The notes under the pieces are model-generated. The model worked only from the letters and a program-made list of their open reading frames with translations. It did not search any database and had not been told where the DNA came from. This document shows, in pieces, positions 1 through 7,018 of a DNA stretch of 13,265 nucleotides. How positions within the stretch are numbered: position 1 is the stretch's first letter; every line of letters starts with the position of its first letter. Source of the DNA: Bdellovibrionales bacterium (GTDB lineage: Bacteria > Bdellovibrionota > UBA1018 > CAIMNF01); the NCBI GenBank assembly GCA_947457605.1, contig CANGWP010000053.1:1-13265 (forward strand), in the 5' to 3' direction. Made by a program: the position numbers and the translations under genes.

Positions 1-900
1 AGTCCCAAGACCAGTCATCACCTGACAAAGAAGATGCACATGCTGCTTAAGGTAATGATTCTCGGCTCGCGCCCGGTCGTATACCTCAAATAGCTCCTTA
101 AAGGCCTTCCGGGACGAGAGTGTTTTCTTGATATCCGCCATGTGCGATACGATTTCGCGGCGAAAGTTTTCATCCCGAACAATCTGCTCTTCTGAAATAC
201 TGAAAAGATTGCGCTTCGATAAGAATCGCTCAAGAGTCACCTGATCCAGCTCTTGTTCGAATTGAATTCCGATCTTGTAGCCCGACCGGTTGGCAAGAGT
301 GCCTTTGACATCAAAGGGAACCTTGAAGAGAATCTCTCCCCGAATCAGCACATCAAAGCGATGAATCCCAAGGGCGGTGACACGGATCTTGTCGTTCACA
401 TCAAAGAATTGGCGGCTGAGTGTGGGTACAAAAATCGCCATCCCGCCTTTGCTGATGTCGCAAACGAGCACATTGTGAAGCCTTTCGGGAAGCACTTTTC
501 CCCGGTTCACAAGGGTTCGCACTTGGGCGTTTTTTTCTTCAGAGGGATGAAAGTAGTAACGCGGATTTTTTCTACCCTCTTCGAGCGCCAGTTGGACCGG
601 AAACTCAAGCGTAAGCTTCGCCCCTACCCGCTCCATGACCCGGGTTTTCAAGGCCGCATCCCGAAACGGCAGCTTTAAATACAGCACCTCTCCTGCCTGA
701 ATGGATTCATGAATGGAACTCTGTCTGACTTGGATTACAGATTGGTCGTTCGAAATTTGAACCACCATTACCGGAATCCTCAGCCGTTTCCGATCAGAGC
801 CCTTCCAAATGAAGCATCCGTCCTTCTCGACGGATCGGGAAAGAAGATCAAAAATTTCCTGAAATCGTGTGGTTAGCCTGAGTTTGCGCTTGTGGGTCAC
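1..900 (-). CDS. PilZ-domain (YcgR-like) cyclic-di-GMP receptor protein, partial at window edge
   Basis: The frame is open from GTG at 900 to the window edge, giving 300 visible residues, with the C-terminus missing. Residues about 30-105 resemble the N-terminal beta domain of YcgR-type proteins. The PilZ domain follows (about 108-220) with both cyclic-di-GMP motifs intact: R110-x3-R114 (RKNPR) and D148-x-S150-x2-G153 (DISKGG). These motifs are seen directly; binding of cyclic-di-GMP follows from the family. After PilZ comes a charged helical stretch (about 220-300, rich in E, K and R) that is longer than a plain YcgR tail, so another domain may lie beyond the edge. No signal peptide is visible, so it is probably cytosolic. 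It starts 35 bp after the dnaE stop and is likely the fourth gene of that operon. GTG 900 is the only start before ATG 768, which has GAGG 9 nt upstream but would cut the N-domain. The start is therefore moderately sure. Confidence 0.8.
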   Translation of the reverse strand, partial: MTHKRKLRLTTRFQEIFDLLSRSVEKDGCFIWKGSDRKRLRIPVMVVQISNDQSVIQVRQSSIHESIQAGEVLYLKLPFRDAALKTRVMERVGAKLTLEFPVQLALEEGRKNPRYYFHPSEEKNAQVRTLVNRGKVLPERLHNVLVCDISKGGMAIFVPTLSRQFFDVNDKIRVTALGIHRFDVLIRGEILFKVPFDVKGTLANRSGYKIGIQFEQELDQVTLERFLSKRNLFSISEEQIVRDENFRREIVSHMADIKKTLSSRKAFKELFEVYDRARAENHYLKQHVHLLCQVMTGLGT

Positions 901-935
901 GATACTTTCATTACACCAGCGATACGAGCGATTGT

Positions 936-3900
936 CTACTGCAGTCTTGCGACAGGTTTTCCAAAAATCCGATTCACCTCGGCCGCAAACTGGGGGGTCC
1001 CATCGACCCGAAGCGCCTGGGGCAGGTCAAGTCGCCCGCTCCACTCCGGATTCAAGAACACGAGTTTTACCGGGGATTTGCCCCGATTCTTCAATACATG
1101 CTGCTTGAAGGTCCGAAGCTGATCCACCCGGGTCCCGTTCGGATCAATCTCGATCACCACGGTCACCGGACGATCCCCATGGGCTTCTTCCAGGCGTTTT
1201 AAGTCGGATCCAAGGATCTTCCCTTCGCCTTCCTTCACCTCGAATTCACCCGTGAAAACATAAGGCTCCGGGGACTCCTTGGCCACCTGAAGCTGGGTCT
1301 GAAACTTTGAGTAAAACTCGGGAAACGCGATTACTTCGATCCGCCCCATCAGGTCCTCCACCTGCATGAAGGCCATTTTGGAGCCTTTTTTGGTCGTGAT
1401 CTCCTTGAACTCAGTGATGATCCCCGCGATCTTTACTTCTTTGCGCCGTGGACGCTGGGCATTTGGCCCGTAAGCAGGGCCATCCGTGGGAGCGGGTTTT
1501 GTCTTCTCGGCCAATGCCTTCAGTCCGTCAGTGTTGAAGCCAAGCCAATCATTGCAGATGCTCTGCCAGTTTTGCATCGGATGGCCGGAAATGAAAAACC
1601 CAAGCACCTGCTTTTCCGAGAGCAGACGCTTGGACAAAGGCCACTCCGGTTCCTTTTTGATCAGGGAATCAATCGGAGTCGAAAGCTTTACTTCTTCGGC
1701 CTTGAAATCATCAAAGAGCGAGCTTTGACCAAGCTCCGCCTTGGCCTGTTCATCCTGTCCGTATTGGATCAGGTTTTCCATCGAAGAAAAGAGAGAAGCG
1801 CGGGTAAGACCGGTCTTCTCGAACTGGGCATCAAATCCGCCGGATAAAATGAGGGATTCAAGGACCTTTTTGTTTACCTTCCTCATTCCGGTGCGCTTTG
1901 CGAAATCCAAAGGCGAGTCAAAAGGACCGCTTGCTCTGGCTTCGAGGATCGCATCCACTGCGGCTCCGCCCACCCCTTTGATGGCCTCAAGCCCGAAGCG
2001 GATTGCCTTTGTAAATCCATTCTCGGCTTTTGCGATCGGCTCCACCGTAAAGGAATGGATTGAGGCATTGATGTCAGGGGCAAGCACTGTGATTCCCATG
2101 CTTCTGGCATCCGCCGTGTACTTGGCAAGCTTGTCCGTGTCGCTCATTTCGGTCGTCATCAGTGCTGCCATGAATTCGACCGGGAAATAGGTTTTCAAAT
2201 AAGCCGTCTGATAGGTGATCACGCCATAAGCGGCAGAGTGGGATTTGTTGAACCCGTACTCGGCGAATTTCGCCATCAGGTCAAACAGGTCGCCTGCCTT
2301 CTTTTCGTCCACTCCTCGCCCCGTGGCCCCTTTCACAAAAATCTCTTTGTGTTTGGCCATCTCGTCGGCTTTTTTCTTCCCCATGGCGCGCCTGAGCATG
2401 TCGGCTTGTCCGAGCGTATAGCCTGCAACATCGCGCGCGACCTGCATCACCTGCTCTTGATACAGAATCACACCGTAGGTGTCCTTGAGGATGGGTTCTA
2501 GCTCCGGAAGCTCGTACTTGGTTTCAAGTCGTCCGTGCTTCCGATCGATGAAATCATCCACCATCCCGGAACCCAGCGGACCCGGGCGATAAAGAGCGTT
2601 GATCGCGGTGATGTCCTCAAGACTGTTCGGAATGATTCGACGGCAAAGATCCTTCATGCCATCGGATTCCACCTGGAACACCCCGTTCGTGTTACCGCTT
2701 GAAATCAGATCAAACACCTTGGAATCCCGATACGAGACCGCCTTCAGATCGAAATTCTCATGCCCCGGCTGAGAGCGAATGAACCGGACCGCGCTATCAA
2801 TCACGGTCAGAGTTTTGAGCCCGAGGAAATCGAACTTCACAAGCCCGATCTTCTCAGCATAATCTTTGTCGAACTGGGTCACCATGTCCCCGTCTTTTGA
2901 AACATAAAGCGGACAATAGGTGACGATCGGCTCTTCGGTGATGATCACACCGGCTGCGTGCATCCCGGCATTTCGGTACAGGCCCTCAAGTCTGAGCGCG
3001 TATTCCCACACCTTCTGGAGTTTGGGCTCGGATTCGATCTTGGCGCGAAGATCCGCGCTCTGATCATAGGCGTCCTTCAACTTGATGTTGAGTTCATCGG
3101 GAAAAAGCTTGGTGATCTGATCGGTTTCCGAAAACTGGAGCCCAAGCACCCGGCCCACATCCTTCACCACGGCCTTGGCTTGAAGCTTGCCGAAGGTGAT
3201 GATCTGCGAAACGTTTTCTTTTCCGTACTTTTGCTCGACGTACTCGATCACCCGTCCGCGGCGATCCTGACAAAAATCAATATCGAAATCCGGCATCGAG
3301 ACCCGCTCGGGGTTGATGAATCGCTCAAAGAGAAGCTTGAATTCGATTGGATCGATGTCGGTGATGAAAAGCACATAGGCAACGAGCGAGCCCGCTCCCG
3401 ACCCCCGGCCGGGCCCCACAGGGATGTTCTGGGCTTTGGCCCATTTGATGAAATCAGAAACGATCAAGAAGTATCCGGAAAATCCGGTGCGCTCGATCAT
3501 TGTGAGTTCTTCTTCCAAACGCGCGCGATACTGGGTTTCAAGTTCCTGCCATTCGGGAAGGTTCTTCTTGCCCTCTGGTCCCGAGAACTCGGGTTCCAGG
3601 AACCTTAATTCAAGCCCGCGTCTTGCTTGCTCTTTAAAAAAGGCCACGGCATCAAAGGCATCGCCTTTTTTTACCCCATCGGGCCGGAAGCTCGGCAGGT
3701 GATAAATCGCCTTTCCGGACTCATCCTTGAATTTGAAATTGAGTTTGCATTTTTCCGCAATTTTAAGCGAATTCTCATAGGCGCCCGGATAGGATGCCAG
3801 TCGTTGACGCATCACTTCGCTCGACTTGAAACTGAATTCGGCAGGAACAAGTGATTTTGGCCGCTCAAAATCAAGGGTGCGCCCAAGCGGAATGCACTGG

Positions 3901-4610
3901 AGCACTTCCTGCGCCTCCGCAAACGAAGGATCGAGATAAAAACTCTCGCTTGCGCCGACGAGCTCTACTCCCATGCGGGGACCGATCTCAGAAAGTCGCT
4001 GGTTGACCGAATCCTGTTCCGGAATTCCGTTGTCCACAACTTCAAGATAAAAATCAGCACCAAATCGGTTCTTGAACCAGTCGATGGCCTTTACTGCCTC
4101 GTCTTCATTTCCGTTCAGAAGATGATAGCCCACCTCACCCCGGATCGAGGAACTCAGCACGATGAGTCCATCGCCGAATTGGTTCAGAAGCTCACGATCC
4201 ACCACTCCCCGGACCAAGTCACTGAGTGGTGTTTTATTGTTCGCGCCATCCACAAAGGCGCGGGTCAGGAGCTTTGAGAGATTCTGGTATCCCACCATGT
4301 CCTTGCAAAGCACCACGAGCGAGTGGAGTTGCTTCTTTTTGTCAAAGACCTGATCCCGGCCAGCCGGACAATAGACAAGATCACAGCCGATGATCGGCTT
4401 GATTCCGGCATCCTTGCAGGCAAAGTAAAATTCAATTGCTCCAAACACGTTGTTTGTATCGGTGAGCGCCACGGCCGGCATGTTCTCGGCTTTCGCGCGC
4501 TTTACGAGGTCTGCGATCTTGATCGTGGAGGCAAGAAAACTGTTGTGGGAGTGAACATGAAGATGAACAAAGGGCGGGCTCGATTCCTGAAGATTTTCAT
4601 CCAATTCCAT
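936..4610 (-). CDS. dnaE: DNA polymerase III alpha subunit
   Basis: Replicative DNA polymerase catalytic subunit, 1224 aa (E. coli 1160). Domains in order: PHP (about 14-290), palm with PDFDIDF (catalytic D443 and D445) and the third acidic residue D594 in FDFLGL, thumb and fingers with ALYRPGP, LRRAMGKKK and YGFNKSH, tandem helix-hairpin-helix (GLEAIKGVGG), beta-clamp motif QSSLF at 962-966, OB fold (VKIAGIITEF onward), and a short C-terminal domain expected to bind tau. It acts in the holoenzyme at the fork. The PHP metal site is largely lost (see findings), so proofreading probably relies on a separate epsilon subunit; that is inference. I chose ATG 4610 because GGGAGG lies 4 nt upstream. 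A TTG at 4649 would add 13 residues, overlap the upstream gene and has no ribosome site. Third gene of the miaB operon, starting 20 bp after the gamma-CA stop. Confidence 0.97.
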   Translation of the reverse strand: MELDENLQESSPPFVHLHVHSHNSFLASTIKIADLVKRAKAENMPAVALTDTNNVFGAIEFYFACKDAGIKPIIGCDLVYCPAGRDQVFDKKKQLHSLVVLCKDMVGYQNLSKLLTRAFVDGANNKTPLSDLVRGVVDRELLNQFGDGLIVLSSSIRGEVGYHLLNGNEDEAVKAIDWFKNRFGADFYLEVVDNGIPEQDSVNQRLSEIGPRMGVELVGASESFYLDPSFAEAQEVLQCIPLGRTLDFERPKSLVPAEFSFKSSEVMRQRLASYPGAYENSLKIAEKCKLNFKFKDESGKAIYHLPSFRPDGVKKGDAFDAVAFFKEQARRGLELRFLEPEFSGPEGKKNLPEWQELETQYRARLEEELTMIERTGFSGYFLIVSDFIKWAKAQNIPVGPGRGSGAGSLVAYVLFITDIDPIEFKLLFERFINPERVSMPDFDIDFCQDRRGRVIEYVEQKYGKENVSQIITFGKLQAKAVVKDVGRVLGLQFSETDQITKLFPDELNIKLKDAYDQSADLRAKIESEPKLQKVWEYALRLEGLYRNAGMHAAGVIITEEPIVTYCPLYVSKDGDMVTQFDKDYAEKIGLVKFDFLGLKTLTVIDSAVRFIRSQPGHENFDLKAVSYRDSKVFDLISSGNTNGVFQVESDGMKDLCRRIIPNSLEDITAINALYRPGPLGSGMVDDFIDRKHGRLETKYELPELEPILKDTYGVILYQEQVMQVARDVAGYTLGQADMLRRAMGKKKADEMAKHKEIFVKGATGRGVDEKKAGDLFDLMAKFAEYGFNKSHSAAYGVITYQTAYLKTYFPVEFMAALMTTEMSDTDKLAKYTADARSMGITVLAPDINASIHSFTVEPIAKAENGFTKAIRFGLEAIKGVGGAAVDAILEARASGPFDSPLDFAKRTGMRKVNKKVLESLILSGGFDAQFEKTGLTRASLFSSMENLIQYGQDEQAKAELGQSSLFDDFKAEEVKLSTPIDSLIKKEPEWPLSKRLLSEKQVLGFFISGHPMQNWQSICNDWLGFNTDGLKALAEKTKPAPTDGPAYGPNAQRPRRKEVKIAGIITEFKEITTKKGSKMAFMQVEDLMGRIEVIAFPEFYSKFQTQLQVAKESPEPYVFTGEFEVKEGEGKILGSDLKRLEEAHGDRPVTVVIEIDPNGTRVDQLRTFKQHVLKNRGKSPVKLVFLNPEWSGRLDLPQALRVDGTPQFAAEVNRIFGKPVARLQ

Positions 4611-4614
4611 GCTT

Positions 4615-4620
4615 CCTCCC
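4615..4620 (-). promoter_or_regulatory. Ribosome binding site deciding the dnaE start
   Basis: On the minus strand GGGAGG is followed by AAGC and then ATG at 4610. This favours ATG 4610 over the upstream in-frame TTG 4649, which has no such site. The site lies in the 20-bp gap after the gamma-CA stop codon. Confidence 0.75.
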
Positions 4621-4630
4621 CGATTCTCCA

Positions 4631-5218
4631 CTAGCGGCAATCCCCGCAATCCTCGTTCCCGCAGCCATGCTCATGATCTACAAAGAGATGCTCGAACTCT
4701 TCGTTGTACAGCTTCGTATCCCCTACGTAATTTAAGGCCGATGCTTTCAACACGGCGACCTCATCTGAAGTGAGCTCTCGCACGACTTTGGCCGGAGCCC
4801 CCTGGATCAGGGACCTTGGAGGAAACACCTTGTCTTTGGTGACGAGCGCCCCTGCCGCAACAATCGAGTCATCCCCGATCACTGCGCCATCCAGCACCGT
4901 CGCACCCATTCCAAGCAAAACCCGATTTTTGATCGTACATCCATGGAGTGTCACCCGGTGTCCGATCGTGACATCATCTCCGATCGAGAGGGGCGCACTT
5001 TTCATGGGAGGTTTGTCGCGGGTCACATGAAGGATCGCTCCATCCTGCACATTCGTGCGCGAACCGATGCGGATAGAGTTCACATCGCCCCGGATCACGA
5101 CCTGGAACCAGACGGAACTCTCTTCCCCCATCTTCACATCGCCAATGATGTCCGCGGAGGGCGCGATGAAACAGCTTTCCGGAATTTCGGGATTGATCCC
5201 TTTGTGCGGAAGAATCAT
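4631..5218 (-). CDS. Gamma-class carbonic anhydrase-like left-handed beta-helix protein with His/Cys tail
   Basis: 195 aa, built of hexapeptide repeats (I/V-G-x-x-x-x periodicity, about residues 15-140) as in the gamma-CA/YrdA/PaaY family. The three expected metal ligands are present: H64 (LHV), H87 (IGHRV) and H92 (TLHGC), together with the conserved R43-G-D45 and Q58-D59. Members form trimers with a metal ion at each interface. Some hydrate CO2, while many have unknown substrates, so carbonic anhydrase activity is only an inference. Helical C-terminus with the usual QGAPAK motif. The last 14 residues are unusual: HEHGCGNEDCGDC, giving H182, H184, C186, C191 and C194, which looks like an extra metal or thiol site. 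The ATG overlaps the miaB stop as ATGA and has GAGGTGG 4 nt upstream, so translation is probably coupled to miaB. No signal peptide. Confidence 0.9.
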   Translation of the reverse strand: MILPHKGINPEIPESCFIAPSADIIGDVKMGEESSVWFQVVIRGDVNSIRIGSRTNVQDGAILHVTRDKPPMKSAPLSIGDDVTIGHRVTLHGCTIKNRVLLGMGATVLDGAVIGDDSIVAAGALVTKDKVFPPRSLIQGAPAKVVRELTSDEVAVLKASALNYVGDTKLYNEEFEHLFVDHEHGCGNEDCGDCR

Positions 5219-6756
5219 TGTACCACCTCGGAGCTTGAGTAAGACGAAGTGTAGGCCACATCGGTTGGATTTTGTTCAGCGTAAAGCGGATCATGCACCC
5301 ACTCTCCCGAAAGCGAGAGCGAGGTGGATCCGGTGATTTTGACCTGCAAAAATCTGCCCAGCAGATTGCGATTGCTGTCGTCAATGAAGTTCACCACCCG
5401 ATTGCAGCTCGTGCGCCCCGTCCACACCCGGCCCGTGGCGCCTTCCTTGATCAGATTCTGGTTTTTGGCAACACCCTCCACCAATACCTCGAGGGTTTGC
5501 CCCACGCGTTCAGCATAGGTGCTTGCGGCAATTTTCAGTTGATGCGCAAGGAGTTCATTCAAACGTCGATTCTTCACTTCATTTGGAACATCATCGGGCA
5601 GTTTTGCAGCCCGCGTTCCCGGGCGTGGAGAGTACATGAATGCATAAATATTGTCGTAGCGGACCTCATCGAGCAGGCGCTTCGTTTCCAGATACTCCTC
5701 TTCGCTCTCGGTCGGAAACCCGACAATCAGATCCGTCGAAAGGCCCACATCCGGACAAAGCTCCTTCAGCCTCCTCATCTGTGCGATGTAGGTCTCAATC
5801 TGGTGGTGGCGCCCCATCTTGGTCAGCATACGGTTTGATCCGGATTGAACGGGCAAATGGAGGTGGCGTGCAAGCCTGCTCACTCCCCCCTTTTCTTTTG
5901 GCGCGTAGCACGCAATCAGCTCATCACTGAAATCAAGGGGATGAGAAGAGGTGAAGCGGATGCGCTTCAGCTTTTCAAGCCTTGGATCGTTTTCGATCGC
6001 GTACAAAAGTTGCGGAAAGTTCTCCTCGCCTGCGCGAGGGCCCACTTTTCCGATCGGACTGTGCAGCTCTTTTGGCTCATAGCCATGAACATTCGGATTG
6101 CCTTTGCCGAACGAATTCACATTTTGGCCAAGCAGCGTGACCTCACGAACGCCTTTCGAAACCAGATCTGCAATGTCGTCAAGAACCTCGCGGATCGTAC
6201 GGGATTTCTCGCGACCCCTTGTGAAGGGCACGATGCAATAGGTGCAATACTTGTCGCAGCCCTTCATGATGTTCACAAAGGCCTGGGCTTTTGAACCCTG
6301 AACCTTGGTTTGGGTGGAGTAGCTCAGCGTTTTGTCAAACTCGACTTGGACAAAATGGCGATTGCCACTCTCTGCCTTGTGGACGAGCTCCGGAAGCTGA
6401 TCGATCGCATCGGGACCGAAGACGAAATCAAGATAAGGCGCGCGTTTGAACACTTCGCCTTTGTCGAGTTGTCCCACACATCCGCCCAGCGCAATGATCG
6501 GGCCCTTCTCGCCTTTTTGTTTCTTTAGAATCTGCTGCTCGCCCAGAAACGAAACCGCCTTGTGAACCGCCTTTTCCCGTACCGAGCATCCATTGATGAT
6601 GATGAGGTCCGCGTCTTTCGGGTTTTCGGTGGATTGCATCCCCCGCTCTCCCATGAGCGCAATCATGCGCTCGGTGTCGGCTACGTTCATCTGGCAGCCA
6701 AAGGTCTTTACGTGTACTTTTTTCCGGGTTTCAGGGACTTGAGTTTCAGGGGTCAT
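5215..6756 (-). CDS. miaB: tRNA-2-methylthio-N6-dimethylallyladenosine synthase (MiaB)
   Basis: Radical SAM methylthiotransferase that converts i6A37 to ms2i6A37 in tRNAs reading UNN codons. The N-terminal UPF0004 domain carries C21 (FGCQMN, typical of MiaB rather than RimO or MtaB), C57 (NGCSVREK) and C93 (GGCVGQ), which bind the auxiliary 4Fe-4S cluster. The radical SAM cluster motif is C167-x3-C171-x2-C174 (CDKYCTYC). A C-terminal TRAM domain (about 405-480) binds tRNA. At 513 aa it is longer than common MiaBs (about 440-475). The surplus is an insertion after LGQNVNSFG (about 218-244) and a tail of roughly 30 residues beyond TRAM. Position 56 is G where many MiaBs have T. ATG 6756 has AAGGAGG 4 nt upstream. 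It is the first gene of the minus-strand operon and faces mutS across the intergenic region. Its stop overlaps the next start. Confidence 0.95.
   Translation of the reverse strand: MTPETQVPETRKKVHVKTFGCQMNVADTERMIALMGERGMQSTENPKDADLIIINGCSVREKAVHKAVSFLGEQQILKKQKGEKGPIIALGGCVGQLDKGEVFKRAPYLDFVFGPDAIDQLPELVHKAESGNRHFVQVEFDKTLSYSTQTKVQGSKAQAFVNIMKGCDKYCTYCIVPFTRGREKSRTIREVLDDIADLVSKGVREVTLLGQNVNSFGKGNPNVHGYEPKELHSPIGKVGPRAGEENFPQLLYAIENDPRLEKLKRIRFTSSHPLDFSDELIACYAPKEKGGVSRLARHLHLPVQSGSNRMLTKMGRHHQIETYIAQMRRLKELCPDVGLSTDLIVGFPTESEEEYLETKRLLDEVRYDNIYAFMYSPRPGTRAAKLPDDVPNEVKNRRLNELLAHQLKIAASTYAERVGQTLEVLVEGVAKNQNLIKEGATGRVWTGRTSCNRVVNFIDDSNRNLLGRFLQVKITGSTSLSLSGEWVHDPLYAEQNPTDVAYTSSYSSSEVVQ
5223..5229 (-). 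promoter_or_regulatory. Ribosome binding site of the gamma-CA gene inside the miaB end
   Basis: GAGGTGG on the minus strand, 4 nt before ATG 5218 and within the last codons of miaB. It supports the start and a stop-start coupling with miaB. Confidence 0.65.
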
Positions 6757-6760
6757 GGTT

Positions 6761-6767
6761 CCTCCTT
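6761..6767 (-). promoter_or_regulatory. Strong ribosome binding site of miaB
   Basis: AAGGAGG on the minus strand, four bases (AACC) before ATG 6756. It fixes the miaB start and contrasts with mutS, which has no such site. Confidence 0.85.
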
Positions 6768-6872
6768 CGGACTGCGGCTGTTAAATCCGGCCCAAAGTTA
6801 TTGTTTTTCAGAGCTCCGTGAAACTACCACAGGAGGGGATGATCTGGAACGGGGTTTGTGCCACATCATGGC

Positions 6873-6991
6873 CTGAATTTAGGATTTCGAACCCATTGAA
6901 TTTAATAGGGTTTTGCTTCAGGGCCGCGTTCTGCCGCCTCGCTCTTGTCAATCCCGACTCGCAAGAGTCGGAAAACCCTCATTGAATTCAA
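6873..6991. repeat. Three copies of a palindromic element, consensus YTGAATTYAR
   Basis: Copies are CTGAATTTAG (6873-6882), TTGAATTTAA (6896-6905) and TTGAATTCAA (6982-6991, a perfect palindrome). Copies 2 and 3 are flanked by CCC on the left and GGG on the right, and copy 1 by CC and GG, so each forms a wider inverted repeat. Starts are 23 and 86 bp apart, close to whole helical turns. This could be the operator of a dimeric regulator controlling one or both divergent operons; that is inference. Short AT-rich palindromes can also arise by chance. Confidence 0.4.
6954..6971 (+). promoter_or_regulatory. Stem-loop with GCAA tetraloop upstream of mutS
   Basis: CCGACTC and GAGTCGG pair perfectly over 7 bp around GCAA, a GNRA-type stable loop. 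It is followed by AAAA rather than a T-run in the mutS direction, so it is not an obvious terminator toward mutS. On the minus strand it is likewise not followed by a T-tract. A role in the mutS leader RNA is possible but unproven. Confidence 0.45.
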
Positions 6992-7005
6992 GGGGATCCA
7001 AACCC

Positions 7006-7011
7006 AAGAGG
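7006..7011 (+). promoter_or_regulatory. Candidate ribosome binding site of the mutS leader ORF
   Basis: AAGAGG, 7 nt before ATG 7019. The overlapping CAAGAG (7005-7010) is complementary to CTCTTG at 6942-6947, so the site could be masked by RNA pairing. Confidence 0.4.
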
Positions 7012-7018
7012 CTCTCCT

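Noticed and set aside
253..678. Plus-strand open frame of 141 codons in the PilZ region
   Set aside because: It lies opposite a minus-strand frame with intact PilZ motifs and shows no family features of its own.
2958..3608. Plus-strand open frame of 216 codons
   Set aside because: It is antisense to the conserved polymerase core of dnaE, with no recognisable domain or start context.
4611..4649. TTG at 4649 as dnaE start
   Set aside because: It lacks a ribosome site, and GGGAGG sits 4 nt before ATG 4610.
5272..5838. Plus-strand open frame of 188 codons
   Set aside because: It is antisense to miaB, with no ribosome site or known motif.
6896..6906. TTTAAT at 6901-6906 as a plus-strand -10 box
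   Set aside because: It matches TATAAT at five positions, but no reasonable -35 box lies 16-18 bp upstream, and the bases overlap the palindromic element.
6946..6951. Perfect TTGACA on the minus strand as a miaB -35 box
   Set aside because: The sequence 17 bp downstream is GC-rich (CGCGGC) with no -10 box, so a promoter is not supported.
6954..6971. Stem-loop as an intrinsic terminator
   Set aside because: Neither strand has a T-run right after the stem, and it lies between two divergent gene starts.
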